Shown here one piece after another: positions 8,667 to 16,833 of a stretch of 64,000 bases of DNA. Under the pieces are notes generated by a model that saw only the letters and a list, made by a program, of their open reading frames with translations, ran no database searches and was not told the DNA's origin. The stretch is from contig NZ_FTRU01000005.1 in the NCBI RefSeq assembly GCF_900148495.1, positions 124,001 to 188,000 on the forward strand, in the 5' to 3' direction. Position numbers and translations under genes: made by a program. Every line of letters begins with the position of its first letter. Position 1 is the first letter of the stretch. This DNA comes from Negativibacillus massiliensis (lineage in GTDB: Bacteria > Bacillota > Clostridia > Oscillospirales > Ruminococcaceae).

Positions 8667-9340
8667 TTGCCAGCTTCACCCCTTTCGGTGGAAGACTGCG
8701 GCAGATTACTGCCGGCTTTTAAGGAGAAGGACAGGATCAACCGATGGATCAAACGGCACAAAGCAGCAAGGAATCCAAACAGGATAAATCCGCCCAAAGC
8801 CATCTGGGCTACCGGCAGTCGGGGCAGATCCTTGAGGATCACAAAACCCCAGAGAGAACCATTTGCAAGCAGTTCACGGATTGCACCGCAAAGAAAAGCG
8901 ATCAAGCAGGCGCCCAGCCACTGGCGCAGAGCAAAGGTCAGAACAGCGACCGGCTTTTTGTTTTGAACCTTTTCGATCGAGTACATCAATAAAGAGTTTA
9001 CGCAGATCAGAGAAAAGTAAACGCCAATCGTATCAAAAATCAGAGGAGAGATGTTCTGAACCAGATATCTTGCCGGAATCAGCAAGAGACAGGAGACAAC
9101 CGGATAAACCACAACTCTCAGCCAGAGAGGAAGTCGATTGCCGATCAGTCCCGAAAGAAAAACAGTAGGAACAAAGCAGACCAGCATGGCAACCGAAACG
9201 GCAGCGGTGCCGATCAGACCATAGGATGGAATGATGGCGAGCGGAAGGGCAAGTCCCAGTGTCAGCAGAGGATTGTGAAGCAAAATACCATCTGTTTTTC
9301 GAAGCAGCTTGTTATATTTTCGTACAAGGGTCAGATTCAT
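8663..9340 (-). CDS. rnfE: RnfE-like electron transport complex subunit
   Basis: 225 residues with six predicted membrane helices. The family signature near the first helices is present in weak form (NPLLTLGLALPLAIIPS), and ISPLIFDTIGVYFSLICVNS supplies the second half-site with the conserved cysteine. The start at 9340 (MNLTLVRK) is set by an ATGA overlap with the rnfD stop and by AGGAGG 9 nt upstream. RnfE pairs with RnfA in the membrane. The sequence is more divergent than RnfA, and rnfG, which normally sits between D and E, is absent. Confidence 0.8.
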   Translation of the reverse strand: MNLTLVRKYNKLLRKTDGILLHNPLLTLGLALPLAIIPSYGLIGTAAVSVAMLVCFVPTVFLSGLIGNRLPLWLRVVVYPVVSCLLLIPARYLVQNISPLIFDTIGVYFSLICVNSLLMYSIEKVQNKKPVAVLTFALRQWLGACLIAFLCGAIRELLANGSLWGFVILKDLPRLPVAQMALGGFILFGFLAALCRLIHRLILSFSLKAGSNLPQSSTERGEAGK

Positions 9341-10323
9341 TCGTTGGTTCCTCCTTTTTCTGTTGCTGTCTGGAGTTTTGGCATCAGCCATTCACAGAAG
9401 CAGTCAAAGGCAGGGGAAAGCGCATTCATCAGCAGAATCGCAAATACGGCGCTGAGCTCGAACGGGCTGTTGTAGCGGAAGAACATGGTCATCAGTCCGG
9501 CAGAGAAGCCGTAAAGAATCCGCGCAATGCGGTATTTTGGTGTGGTGACAGGGTCATTTAACAGATAGACCGAGACAAAGAAGAGGGAACCGGCAAACAT
9601 TTCGTTTGCAATCGACTCCAGCGGATCAACACCGTATGGATGGTTAACGGCAGAAAGCAGTGCAACCGGAATCAGATAACTTAAGGTCAGATACCACTTT
9701 GCCGCATTTCTTGCAATCAGATAGATCAGACACGCAAAAATAATCAGTGTGTAGGTGGAACCAATGGTGCCAGGGAAATTACCCAGCAGCAGCTCGGTCA
9801 GACCAAGACGCGGGATACCACCCAGTTTGAGGGTAGCGGTTGGTCCCTGAAGAATGGAGACAGATTCGTCAATCGTAAAGGGGAGTTTTTGCAGAGGCTG
9901 CACATACTGGAACATCTTGCTGCTCCAACACAGGGTTGCAAAAGCAAGACCTGCGGCGGCCGGATTAAATACGTTGTGTCCGGTACCGCCAAACGGAGCC
10001 TTTGTAACCAGAATAGCAAACAGGCAGGCGGCGGCAACAACATAAAAATCGATGGTTGGAGGCATCAGCATCGAGATGATGATGCCGGTGACCAGCGCGC
10101 TTAGGTCGCGGAAATTGATTCGGCGGTACAGCAGATAGTTGCATGCCCAGTCGCAGGCCAGACACAGCAGCGCAGAAAAGGCGCCAACAAACAGTACGCG
10201 CGAACCATAGTAAAAGTAAGACATGAAATACAGAGGCACCAGCGCGATCACAGCATCGCTCATAACAGTCCGGCTGGATTCAGGATGCCGGATATATGGT
10301 GCATGGTGACGTAATGAATTCAA
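9337..10323 (-). CDS. rnfD: RnfD-like electron transport complex subunit
   Basis: 328 residues, about nine to ten membrane helices. Family marks include HHAPYIRHPESSRTVMSDAVIAL near the start in the usual RnfD/NqrB position and GTGHNVFNPAAAGLAFATL (about 112-130), which is characteristic. In RnfD a threonine in S-G-A-T carries covalent FMN; here the corresponding loop reads QGPTATLKLGG near residue 160, so flavinylation is plausible but the site is not canonical. It is 33 bp downstream of rnfC and overlaps rnfE. Confidence 0.88.
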   Translation of the reverse strand: MNSLRHHAPYIRHPESSRTVMSDAVIALVPLYFMSYFYYGSRVLFVGAFSALLCLACDWACNYLLYRRINFRDLSALVTGIIISMLMPPTIDFYVVAAACLFAILVTKAPFGGTGHNVFNPAAAGLAFATLCWSSKMFQYVQPLQKLPFTIDESVSILQGPTATLKLGGIPRLGLTELLLGNFPGTIGSTYTLIIFACLIYLIARNAAKWYLTLSYLIPVALLSAVNHPYGVDPLESIANEMFAGSLFFVSVYLLNDPVTTPKYRIARILYGFSAGLMTMFFRYNSPFELSAVFAILLMNALSPAFDCFCEWLMPKLQTATEKGGTNE

Positions 10324-10356
10324 CGATACAATGCTCCTTTCTGGAAAAGGGAGATC

Positions 10357-11412
10357 CTAGTCCTTAGCGTTTGGGAACTTTTGTTTTCCCTTGGTGATGG
10401 TGTAGGCAAGGTCCAGGCGCGAAGGGCAGACATAACTGCAGGTGGAACATCCGATGCAGTTGTGCAGTCCTAAAGAAATGGCTTTTTGAGCATGGTTTGT
10501 GGTAACACAGCGGTACAGCTTGTGTGGATTTAAGCCGGAAGGACATGCTTCGATGCAACGGCCGCATCCAATGCAGTTGTAAAGCTGTTCCTGACGGTCA
10601 ATGTGGAAAGCCAGGATGGAACGGGTATCCGCACGAACCATGGTATGCAGCGGATTTTGAATCAGGATACCGTGCATCGCACCGCCTTCGATCAGGCAGG
10701 ATGGCTCACGAGAAAGGCCGCAGCGTTCTAAAACCTGGTCGACCGAAGTGCCGATGGTGACTTCCAGATTGCAGGGATTGGTGACACAGTTTCCGGCAAC
10801 AGTGATAAAGGATGTAGTTTGTACCCTTCCTTCGGTGACCGCGCGGTACAGATGCAGAAGAGCAGCGGAACCGATAATCAGGGTGTTTTTGCCCAGGTTG
10901 CGGAAAGCGCGGATCTCCATCGGGTAGCGGCCTTCCATACGGCGCACTTCTACCGATTCGATGGAAGCCGGAATTTTTGTGTCCAGTGAGGACATATTTT
11001 TATATACAGCAATAAAGCGATGTTTTGCTTCAAAAGCGTCTGCCAGCCAGTTGAGTGCAGTCACAATCTCGGTGCGGCAGTGCAGCAGGGGATTTAGCTG
11101 GCTGGATACGTACGGCTCATCATCGATGGCATCAGCACACAAAAAGTCGATGCTCTGCTTGGTGCAGCTGTCCAGTTTTTGGGACAGAGGTTTCCCGTCG
11201 CGCTCGTCGATGATGTGGGCAAGGGCTGCGATATGACTCAGCTGTGCCTTGCTCAAAGGCTTCGACAGGTCATATCCATGAGAAAAAGGCTGAGTCTGCA
11301 AAGAAACGGAACTTAAAAACGGCAGAAACGGCTTGGAAAGAGCAGGCTCTTTTTCCTGTTCCAGCAGAATGCCGTGAGAAGAACCGGTGGTCAGCCAATC
11401 GAAAAAAGACAT
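10357..11412 (-). CDS. rnfC: Divergent RnfC-like Fe-S subunit
   Basis: 351 residues, against about 430-450 for ordinary RnfC. The C-terminal part is clear: SFITVAGNCVTNPCNLEV, IEGGAMHGI and two ferredoxin motifs (CIGCGRCIEACP, CIGCSTCSYVCP) for two 4Fe-4S clusters. The N-terminal part is divergent: I cannot find the GGIHPP opening or the glycine-rich segment (GGxGxPxGxK type) used by RnfC/Nuo51 for FMN and NADH. The start at 11412 has AAGGAG about 9-10 nt upstream; a TTG seven codons earlier overlaps that site. First gene of the C-D-E-A set. NADH activity is therefore doubtful. Confidence 0.8.
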   Translation of the reverse strand: MSFFDWLTTGSSHGILLEQEKEPALSKPFLPFLSSVSLQTQPFSHGYDLSKPLSKAQLSHIAALAHIIDERDGKPLSQKLDSCTKQSIDFLCADAIDDEPYVSSQLNPLLHCRTEIVTALNWLADAFEAKHRFIAVYKNMSSLDTKIPASIESVEVRRMEGRYPMEIRAFRNLGKNTLIIGSAALLHLYRAVTEGRVQTTSFITVAGNCVTNPCNLEVTIGTSVDQVLERCGLSREPSCLIEGGAMHGILIQNPLHTMVRADTRSILAFHIDRQEQLYNCIGCGRCIEACPSGLNPHKLYRCVTTNHAQKAISLGLHNCIGCSTCSYVCPSRLDLAYTITKGKQKFPNAKD

Positions 11413-11523
11413 TCGGGAAAAGACTCCTTTCAATCAAAAACAAAATGGGTGGTGGAAGGGTCAGAGCAAAATTTCTGTTTTTAATACAGAACAAGATTTT
11501 TCTGGAAAGGTATGGTGGTCACG

Positions 11524-12072
11524 ATGAAGTTAAAACGCCTGGGAGAAAATAAGCTGGAAATTATCCTCAGCGCAGCAGAGCTTGCCGCGTGGGAATTGTG
11601 TCCCCAGCAGATCAAACAGCCGGACCCGCTGACCCAGAGTATTCTGGCTCGGCTTTTACACAAAGCATCCCAGCAAAGCGGGTTTCCGGTCGAAGAGGGG
11701 GAGTTTGCAATCGAGATTTCCCAGGACGAGGATCAGACCATCTTTCATCTGACCCGCATTGTGCAGGATCAGGGACAGCTGCAGGTGTTTCGCTTTGGCA
11801 CCAGTGAGGAGATGCTGGGTGGATGCCTGCGGCTGTATGAACGGATGGGAAATAAAGCCGGAGAAAACAGGCTTTATTGGATGGATGACAGCTACTATCT
11901 GACCGTATTGCTGTCGGAAGAAGAGGTAGCTGCCGCAAAAGAAATCCTGCTGGAGTATGGAAGCTGTGCCCTGCATCCAAACGGGGCTGCCGCGGTACTT
12001 TCCGAGCACGGCAGCTGTTTAATGAAAGAGGATGCACTGCAAAAGCTGGATCACCATTTTTCAAAAGATTAA
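11524..12072 (+). CDS. mecA: MecA-type adaptor protein
   Basis: 182 residues. The N-terminal MKLKRLGENKLEIILSAAEL matches the MecA/YpbH substrate-binding domain opening, followed by an acidic linker and a C-terminal domain (YYLTVLLSEEEVAAAKEILLEYG) that in MecA docks on the ClpC ATPase. MecA delivers substrates to ClpCP. The start at 11524 is chosen because the homologous N-terminus begins there, with GGTGG 5 nt upstream; ATG 11512 sits too close to its own site. It is divergent from rnfC and converges on rpe with a 4-bp overlap of the stop codons. Confidence 0.78.
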   Translation: MKLKRLGENKLEIILSAAELAAWELCPQQIKQPDPLTQSILARLLHKASQQSGFPVEEGEFAIEISQDEDQTIFHLTRIVQDQGQLQVFRFGTSEEMLGGCLRLYERMGNKAGENRLYWMDDSYYLTVLLSEEEVAAAKEILLEYGSCALHPNGAAAVLSEHGSCLMKEDALQKLDHHFSKD

Positions 12073-12713
12073 TCAACCAGAGTCTTGATTGCAGCCGCAT
12101 AATCCGGCTTGGAGAAGAGGTAGGAGCCTGCAACCAGCACATTTGCGCCAGCTTCGACGCAAACCTTTGCTGTTTCAGCATTGACACCGCCATCAACCTG
12201 CAGGTCGATTTCTCTGCCGCTTTCGGAAATCCACTGACGGATCTGGGTAACCTTCGGCATCATGTCGGTCATGAATTTCTGTCCGCCAAAACCAGGTTCC
12301 ACGGTCATGACCAGAACCATGTCAACGCGGTCAAGATATGGTTTTACTGCTTCAGCAGGGGTTTTTGGCTTGATCGAGATGCCGGCTTTGCAGCCCTTTT
12401 CATGAATAGCAGCGATGGTAGCATCCGGATCACTGTCCGATTCCAGATGGAAGGTAATCATATCAGCGCCACCTTTTACAAAGTCATCCAGATAGCGCAG
12501 CGGCTCGCTGATCATCAGATGAACGTCAAAGATACCGTCAAAATCCTTGCGGATACATTTCATAACCGGAGCACCAAAGGAAATGTTTGGAACGAAATGT
12601 CCGTCCATAACATCGATGTGCAGCCATGGAGCACCAGCCTGCTGCATTTTGCGTGCTTCTTCTCCAAGATTTGCAAAATCAGCCGAGAGAATGGAAGGAG
12701 AAACCTTTATCAT
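12069..12713 (-). CDS. rpe: Ribulose-phosphate 3-epimerase
   Basis: 214 residues, the usual length of this TIM-barrel enzyme of the pentose phosphate pathway. Key motifs are visible: SPSILSADF at the start, HIDVMDGHFVPN with metal ligands, DVHLMI with the second histidine, MTVEPGFGGQKF for phosphate binding, and DGGVN. It interconverts ribulose 5-phosphate and xylulose 5-phosphate in the cytoplasm. Its stop overlaps the end of mecA on the other strand. Confidence 0.97.
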   Translation of the reverse strand: MIKVSPSILSADFANLGEEARKMQQAGAPWLHIDVMDGHFVPNISFGAPVMKCIRKDFDGIFDVHLMISEPLRYLDDFVKGGADMITFHLESDSDPDATIAAIHEKGCKAGISIKPKTPAEAVKPYLDRVDMVLVMTVEPGFGGQKFMTDMMPKVTQIRQWISESGREIDLQVDGGVNAETAKVCVEAGANVLVAGSYLFSKPDYAAAIKTLVD

Positions 12714-13004
12714 AAAGTGACATCACCTTTCTGAAATAAAAATTGCGTTTTGGGCAGATAAATTCCATTTTATTTTAAACCAACTGCTGTAAAAGGTCAA
12801 TCTTTTCGGCTTTTTTCGGGGAGAAAAAGGCGTAAATTTTAGGAATGTTCATATTTGAGGCGGAATATTTCTGTGGTAAAATCTGCATGGAAATATTTTG
12901 TCAAAATGCAGATTGTATCGAACGGAATGTTGTGATACCATAAAGTGGTAAAGAAGAAAATCAAAAGCACAAAATTTGTTTTTGAGAAGAAGGAGCGAGA
13001 AAAC

Positions 13005-14162
13005 ATGATTGACCGCAGAATGATTCCACAGTTTGGATGTGAGATTTCCCGTCTGGGTTATGGCGGAATGCGTTTCCCAAAGAACGGTGATGAAGTAGAT
13101 GTTGAGGAAGCTGTAAAACTTCTGAGAAAAGCATACGACATGGGCGTCAACTATTTTGATACCGCTGTGGTTTACCATAAAGGAGAATCTGAAAAGATTT
13201 TCGGCAAAGCATTTGAAATCTACGATCGCAGCAGCTACTATCTGGCAGACAAGATGAGCATCTGGGTCTGCAAGGATGAGCAGGAGATGAAAGATCTGTT
13301 TGAGCGTCAGCTTAAGACACTCAAAACCGATTACATCGACTTTTATCTGGTACACAGCTTAAACCGCAATCATTATCAGAAGGTAAAAGAATTCCACTGT
13401 GTGGAATTTCTGCAGGAAATGAAGCGTCAGGGCAAGATCAAACATCTGGGCTTCTCCTTCCATGACACCTATCCGGTATTTACCCAGATTCTTAATGACT
13501 ATGACTGGGATTTTGTTCAGATTCAGTTAAACTATCTGGATTGGCAGAATCAAGGCGCAGAACAGCTGTATCGTGAACTGGAAAAGAGAAATTTGCCTTG
13601 TATGGTTATGGAACCGGTTCGCGGCGGATATCTGGCGACACTGGATGAACAGAGAGCAAAACCATTTTTGGAGATGGAACCGAACCGCTCGATTGCAAGC
13701 TGGGCAATCCGTTGGGTAGAATCTCTTCCTCAGGTTACTGTTGTGCTCAGCGGTATGAGCGATATGGCACAGCTGGAAGATAACGTTGCAATGATGACCA
13801 ACTTTGAGCCAATGAACGAGAAGGAACTGGAAGCAGTTGCAAAGGTAGTGGAAGAAATCCGCAAGGTAAACGATATTCCATGTACCGGCTGCCGTTACTG
13901 TATGGACTGCCCGATGGGTGTGGATATTCCAGAAATCTTTGCAATCTATTCCCGCCTGAAGATCTTTGGAAAGGACAAATCATTTGTAGAGGACTACAAA
14001 GAGGTTATGGAAAACGGCAACGGCGCAGAACACTGTGTTGGCTGCCAGCAGTGCATGAACCATTGTCCACAGAGCATTGAGATTCCGGATAAACTGGCGA
14101 TGATCCACCGCCTCTATCTGGATAAAAAAGCAGAACTGGAAGCTGCTGAAGCTGCAAAATAA
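13005..14162 (+). CDS. Aldo/keto reductase with C-terminal 4Fe-4S ferredoxin domain
   Basis: 385 residues. Residues 1-280 form an aldo/keto reductase barrel with the catalytic tetrad regions NYFDTAVVYHKGESE (Asp, Tyr), LADKM (Lys) and YLVHSL (His). The C-terminal part adds two cysteine motifs, CTGCRYCMDCP and CVGCQQCMNHCP, typical of the clostridial Fe-S linked subgroup. It probably reduces a carbonyl compound in the cytoplasm with electrons from ferredoxin or NAD(P)H. Start at 13005 with AAGGAG about 9 nt upstream. Single gene, divergent from rpe, ended by the hairpin at 14175. Substrate unknown. Confidence 0.92.
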   Translation: MIDRRMIPQFGCEISRLGYGGMRFPKNGDEVDVEEAVKLLRKAYDMGVNYFDTAVVYHKGESEKIFGKAFEIYDRSSYYLADKMSIWVCKDEQEMKDLFERQLKTLKTDYIDFYLVHSLNRNHYQKVKEFHCVEFLQEMKRQGKIKHLGFSFHDTYPVFTQILNDYDWDFVQIQLNYLDWQNQGAEQLYRELEKRNLPCMVMEPVRGGYLATLDEQRAKPFLEMEPNRSIASWAIRWVESLPQVTVVLSGMSDMAQLEDNVAMMTNFEPMNEKELEAVAKVVEEIRKVNDIPCTGCRYCMDCPMGVDIPEIFAIYSRLKIFGKDKSFVEDYKEVMENGNGAEHCVGCQQCMNHCPQSIEIPDKLAMIHRLYLDKKAELEAAEAAK

Positions 14163-14174
14163 TCATGAAAATAA

Positions 14175-14212
14175 AAAAGGGACTGTTCCAACGGAACAGT
14201 CCCTTTTCTTTA
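14175..14212. terminator. Bidirectional terminator between the reductase and the CDF exporter
   Basis: Stem AAAAGGGACTGTTCC / GGAACAGTCCCTTTT with a 3-nt loop; the A-run on one side and T-run on the other allow it to serve both converging genes. Confidence 0.9.
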
Positions 14213-14219
14213 CCATAGG

Positions 14220-15128
14220 TTATACATTGTGAACCGGATTTACATGCACCATGCAGTGCTTTACATCCTGGAAGGAGTCTTCAATCGACTGATGAACTTC
14301 CTCGGCGATATCGTGCGCCTGTACCAGTGTCAGGCTGCCGTCTGCTTCAATCTCGGCATCCACATAGATGCGGGAGCCGAACATTCTGGTCTGCAGGCTG
14401 CTGATGCCCAGCACGCCATCCTGTTTGCAGATGACCTGGCGCATTTCCTCCATGGTCTTTTCATCACAGGATTTGTCGACCATCTTGTCGACTGCATCGC
14501 GGAATACATCGATGGCAGCTTTCAGAATGAACAGGCAGATAACCACGCTGGCAATCGGGTCCAGAACAGGGAATCCCAGTCTTGCGCCGCCGATACCAAT
14601 TAAAGCACCGATAGAAGAAAGCGCATCGGAACGGTGATGCCATGCGTCAGCACGCAGTGCATCCGAGCGAATTTTGTCTGCGGTGAATTTGGTGAACCAG
14701 TACATCCATTCTTTGGTGACGATGGAAACAAGCGCAGCAATCAGTGCAAGCATTCCCGGAACTTCCAGAGAATCTGAGTTCATAAAGAAAATCTTCTGGA
14801 TACCGCTCCAACCGATTCCAAGTCCGGTTGCAAAGAGGATGACAGCAAGGACAATGGCGGCCACACATTCCATGCGCTCATGTCCGTATGGATGTTCTTT
14901 ATCTGCTTTTTTGCCCGAGATAGTGACACCGATCATGACGATGAAGGTGCTGAACACGTCCGAGGCGGAGTGGACAGCGTCCGAGATCATCGCGCCGGAA
15001 TTGGCGAAGATACCTGCCAGTAACTTAAAGGCGGACAGCACCAGATTGACAATGACGCTGATGACCGAAACGCGCATGGCAAGGTGAGTTTCGTTGACGA
15101 TGGTTTGGGATGGGTTTTGGTTTTTCAT
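14220..15128 (-). CDS. Cation diffusion facilitator (CDF) metal exporter
   Basis: 302 residues. Six membrane helices in the N-terminal two thirds, then a cytoplasmic CDF dimerisation domain (about 215-300). Metal-site motifs are SDAVHSASDV in helix 2 and HHRSDALSS in helix 5 (HxxxD). The exporter moves divalent metals out in exchange for protons. The leader carries a NiCo-type riboswitch (15203-15310), so nickel and cobalt are the likely substrates, as for czcD-type genes under that RNA. Start at 15128 with a GGAGGTAACTT site. Confidence 0.93.
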   Translation of the reverse strand: MKNQNPSQTIVNETHLAMRVSVISVIVNLVLSAFKLLAGIFANSGAMISDAVHSASDVFSTFIVMIGVTISGKKADKEHPYGHERMECVAAIVLAVILFATGLGIGWSGIQKIFFMNSDSLEVPGMLALIAALVSIVTKEWMYWFTKFTADKIRSDALRADAWHHRSDALSSIGALIGIGGARLGFPVLDPIASVVICLFILKAAIDVFRDAVDKMVDKSCDEKTMEEMRQVICKQDGVLGISSLQTRMFGSRIYVDAEIEADGSLTLVQAHDIAEEVHQSIEDSFQDVKHCMVHVNPVHNV

Positions 15129-15202
15129 GGTAAGTTACCTCCAGTGTAAAAAGTGAAAGATAACTCTGTGACCTGCAAAGTTTATCAGGTTACCGTCCCG
15201 AA

Positions 15203-15310
15203 AAAAAGAGCACCTGCGGGACAATAACTAGTAAACTACTGTCCCGCAGATGCCCATACTGTTCATCCGCTGTCACCAAGGTGACCCGGCATTACGCCTG
15301 CTCAGTTTGT
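15203..15310 (-). ncRNA. NiCo (czcD-type) riboswitch with terminator
   Basis: On the minus strand the leader of the CDF exporter reads ACTGAGCAGGCGTAATGCCG, then GGTCACC/GGTGAC, GCGGATGAACAG and GGGCATCTGCGGGACAGT. The ordered segments ACTGAGCAGGC, AATG, GGTC, GCGG, CATCTG and GGGACAGT are those of the NiCo aptamer as I recall it from its crystal structure. The 3' end also forms CTGCGGGACA/TGTCCCGCAG, a hairpin followed by GTGCTC and T7, so an exclusive aptamer/terminator choice is clear: metal binding would free read-through. Confidence 0.85.
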
Positions 15311-15380
15311 ACTGTAGATAAGATGCAGTGCAAAGAGTATACCCAACATTATATCATATGCAGATGGGAAGGTCAAGGTG

Positions 15381-15581
15381 TTAATCAAAGATGAAGATAT
15401 CTTCAATCGGTGCTCCCACAACACGGGAAATATCCACCGCCAGTTTCAGCGAAGGGTTATATTTTCCAGCTTCCAGGCGCATGATGGTTTCCCGGCGTAC
15501 CCCCACCATCTGACCGAGCTGTTCCTGTGTCAGGTTTTTGAGTTGTCTGTATTTTTTCAGTTCGCAGCGAAATTCCGGCAT
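15381..15581 (-). CDS. Small XRE-family transcriptional regulator
   Basis: 66 residues, a bare helix-turn-helix of the YgzD/XRE type: LKKYRQLKNLTQEQLGQMVG, with VRRETIMRLEAGKYNPS as the recognition region. It starts 3 bp past the stop of the DUF3796 gene and is certainly co-transcribed. This pairing of a mini-XRE protein with a DUF3796 membrane protein is common in Bacillota. It may bind the tandem 12-bp repeats in the promoter at 16178-16210. Confidence 0.9.
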   Translation of the reverse strand: MPEFRCELKKYRQLKNLTQEQLGQMVGVRRETIMRLEAGKYNPSLKLAVDISRVVGAPIEDIFIFD

Positions 15582-15584
15582 ATC

Positions 15585-16157
15585 CTAGTCCTCCAGTTGG
15601 TCGTAGCGGTACAGCAGATAGGGCTGTAAAAATTTGACCAATCCCAGACACAGCCCCAGAGAGGACATTAAAAACGGAGAAAGGAACTGAGAGGAGTTCA
15701 GCTGTGCAGATATGACGACGCAAAAAGCGATCATCTGGATGCAAAAACGAGAGGCATTTGCGGTGGCGCGCAGTTCATTTTGACAAAAGCGTTCGTCGCG
15801 CAGGATATCGGAAAGTTTTCCCTCGAAAAAGAATCCGAAAAATCCGAAGAAACAGAAGAAAAGGAAGGGAAAAGTCTGTCCGGAAAGCAGATAACAGGGG
15901 ATTCCGGAAAATCCCAAAAATCCCAGCAGACCCAGCCAGCCCAGCTTAGGGTTGACATGAGGAGTGCGGGAAGGTTGTTCTTTTGACTGATCGGAAACAA
16001 GCTGAGTGTAGTCCTGTCTGAATACGATCAAAATGGTAAGACATAAAATGACCTCTTTCATGGGGAGATCAGGGTTAATGAGCATGAGGATAATGGAAAT
16101 TGTAATCAGCACAGCATAAACTTTCCACAGGAATTTGAGGGAGAAGCATTGCTTCAT
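15585..16157 (-). CDS. DUF3796-like membrane protein
   Basis: 190 residues with four to five hydrophobic segments. The centre, NPKLGWLGLLGFLGFSGIP, is the hallmark repeat of DUF3796 proteins, and DERFCQNELRATANASRF is the conserved mid motif; the C-terminus again has two helices. Function of the family is unknown. The N-terminus (about 1-65) is longer than in minimal members and carries two more helices. It is translationally close-coupled to the XRE gene downstream. Start ATG at 16157 with AAGGAGG upstream. Confidence 0.8.
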   Translation of the reverse strand: MKQCFSLKFLWKVYAVLITISIILMLINPDLPMKEVILCLTILIVFRQDYTQLVSDQSKEQPSRTPHVNPKLGWLGLLGFLGFSGIPCYLLSGQTFPFLFFCFFGFFGFFFEGKLSDILRDERFCQNELRATANASRFCIQMIAFCVVISAQLNSSQFLSPFLMSSLGLCLGLVKFLQPYLLYRYDQLED

Positions 16158-16177
16158 AAAGGTTCCTCCTTAAAAGT

Positions 16178-16231
16178 GATAAATATATCTCTTTATAAGA
16201 TAAATATATCACTTTTTAAGAGAAAAATCAA
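16178..16231 (-). promoter_or_regulatory. Promoter with tandem 12-bp repeats ahead of the DUF3796-XRE pair
   Basis: On the minus strand TTGATT (16226-16231), a 17-bp spacer and TATATT (16203-16208). Two exact copies of GATAAATATATC (16178-16189 and 16199-16210) lie 21 bp apart, two helical turns, with one over the -10 box. This suits a repressor, plausibly the XRE protein of the same operon. Confidence 0.7.
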
Positions 16232-16257
16232 CTCCCATGAAAGGAAGTTGAAAAGAT

Positions 16258-16707
16258 TTAGCTTAGTTTTAAGCGGTAGATACGATGTGGTTTGATTCCT
16301 TCCTCCCAGTAACAATAGGTTTTTGGAACATCGCATATTTCAAGTAATTCTGCGCCAAGGTGTTCCATCGTTTTATAGGAAGCGATGTTGTCTTCGTTGC
16401 AGGTAATATCCAGATAATCCATCCCATGCACTTTTGCAACAGGCAGTAGCATCTGACAAGCGATCATGGCATAATGGTGCCCGCGATATGGTTCATCAAT
16501 TTCATAACCTAAATTTCCGTTATAGTAGGAGTGGAAATTATGGCCGATCCGAATGCTGATCTTTCCGATGGGCTGGTCGGAATCGTTTTTGTAAATATCA
16601 TAATAGTAAAAAGGAATTGCCTGCTCATCACCGGGATTTTTCTCGATGATTTTTAAGGTAAGAATTTCTCCAGTAATTCTGTCAAAACGATCCAAAAAGG
16701 AAAACAT
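16258..16707 (-). CDS. GNAT-family N-acetyltransferase
   Basis: 149 residues. The acetyl-CoA fold is visible as a beta strand with PIGKISIRIG, the loop region GYEIDEPYRGHHYAMIACQML (a form of the R/Q-x-x-G-x-G/A motif in weak shape), and NIASYKTMEHLGAE, which matches the usual motif B (N-x-x-A-x-x-x-Y/M-x-x-x-G). The substrate cannot be told. The start at 16707 has AGGAGG 8 nt upstream; the longer frame does not. Transcribed on its own between the hsp20 terminator and the DUF3796 promoter. Confidence 0.75.
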   Translation of the reverse strand: MFSFLDRFDRITGEILTLKIIEKNPGDEQAIPFYYYDIYKNDSDQPIGKISIRIGHNFHSYYNGNLGYEIDEPYRGHHYAMIACQMLLPVAKVHGMDYLDITCNEDNIASYKTMEHLGAELLEICDVPKTYCYWEEGIKPHRIYRLKLS

Positions 16708-16767
16708 GAAACCTTCCTCCTTTAAGATAGATATTTGTCGGAGCTTTGTATCAAGTATAGCATAATA

Positions 16768-16813
16768 AAAGCAGGGAGCCAAGAACCATTCGGTTCTTGG
16801 CTCCCTGCTTTTT
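16768..16813 (-). terminator. Terminator of hsp20
   Basis: A 20-bp perfect stem (AAAGCAGGGAGCCAAGAACC and complement) with a 4-nt loop region; on the minus strand it is followed by a TTTTATTA tract. Confidence 0.9.
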
Positions 16814-16833
16814 GACGCATTTAGAGAGGAAAA

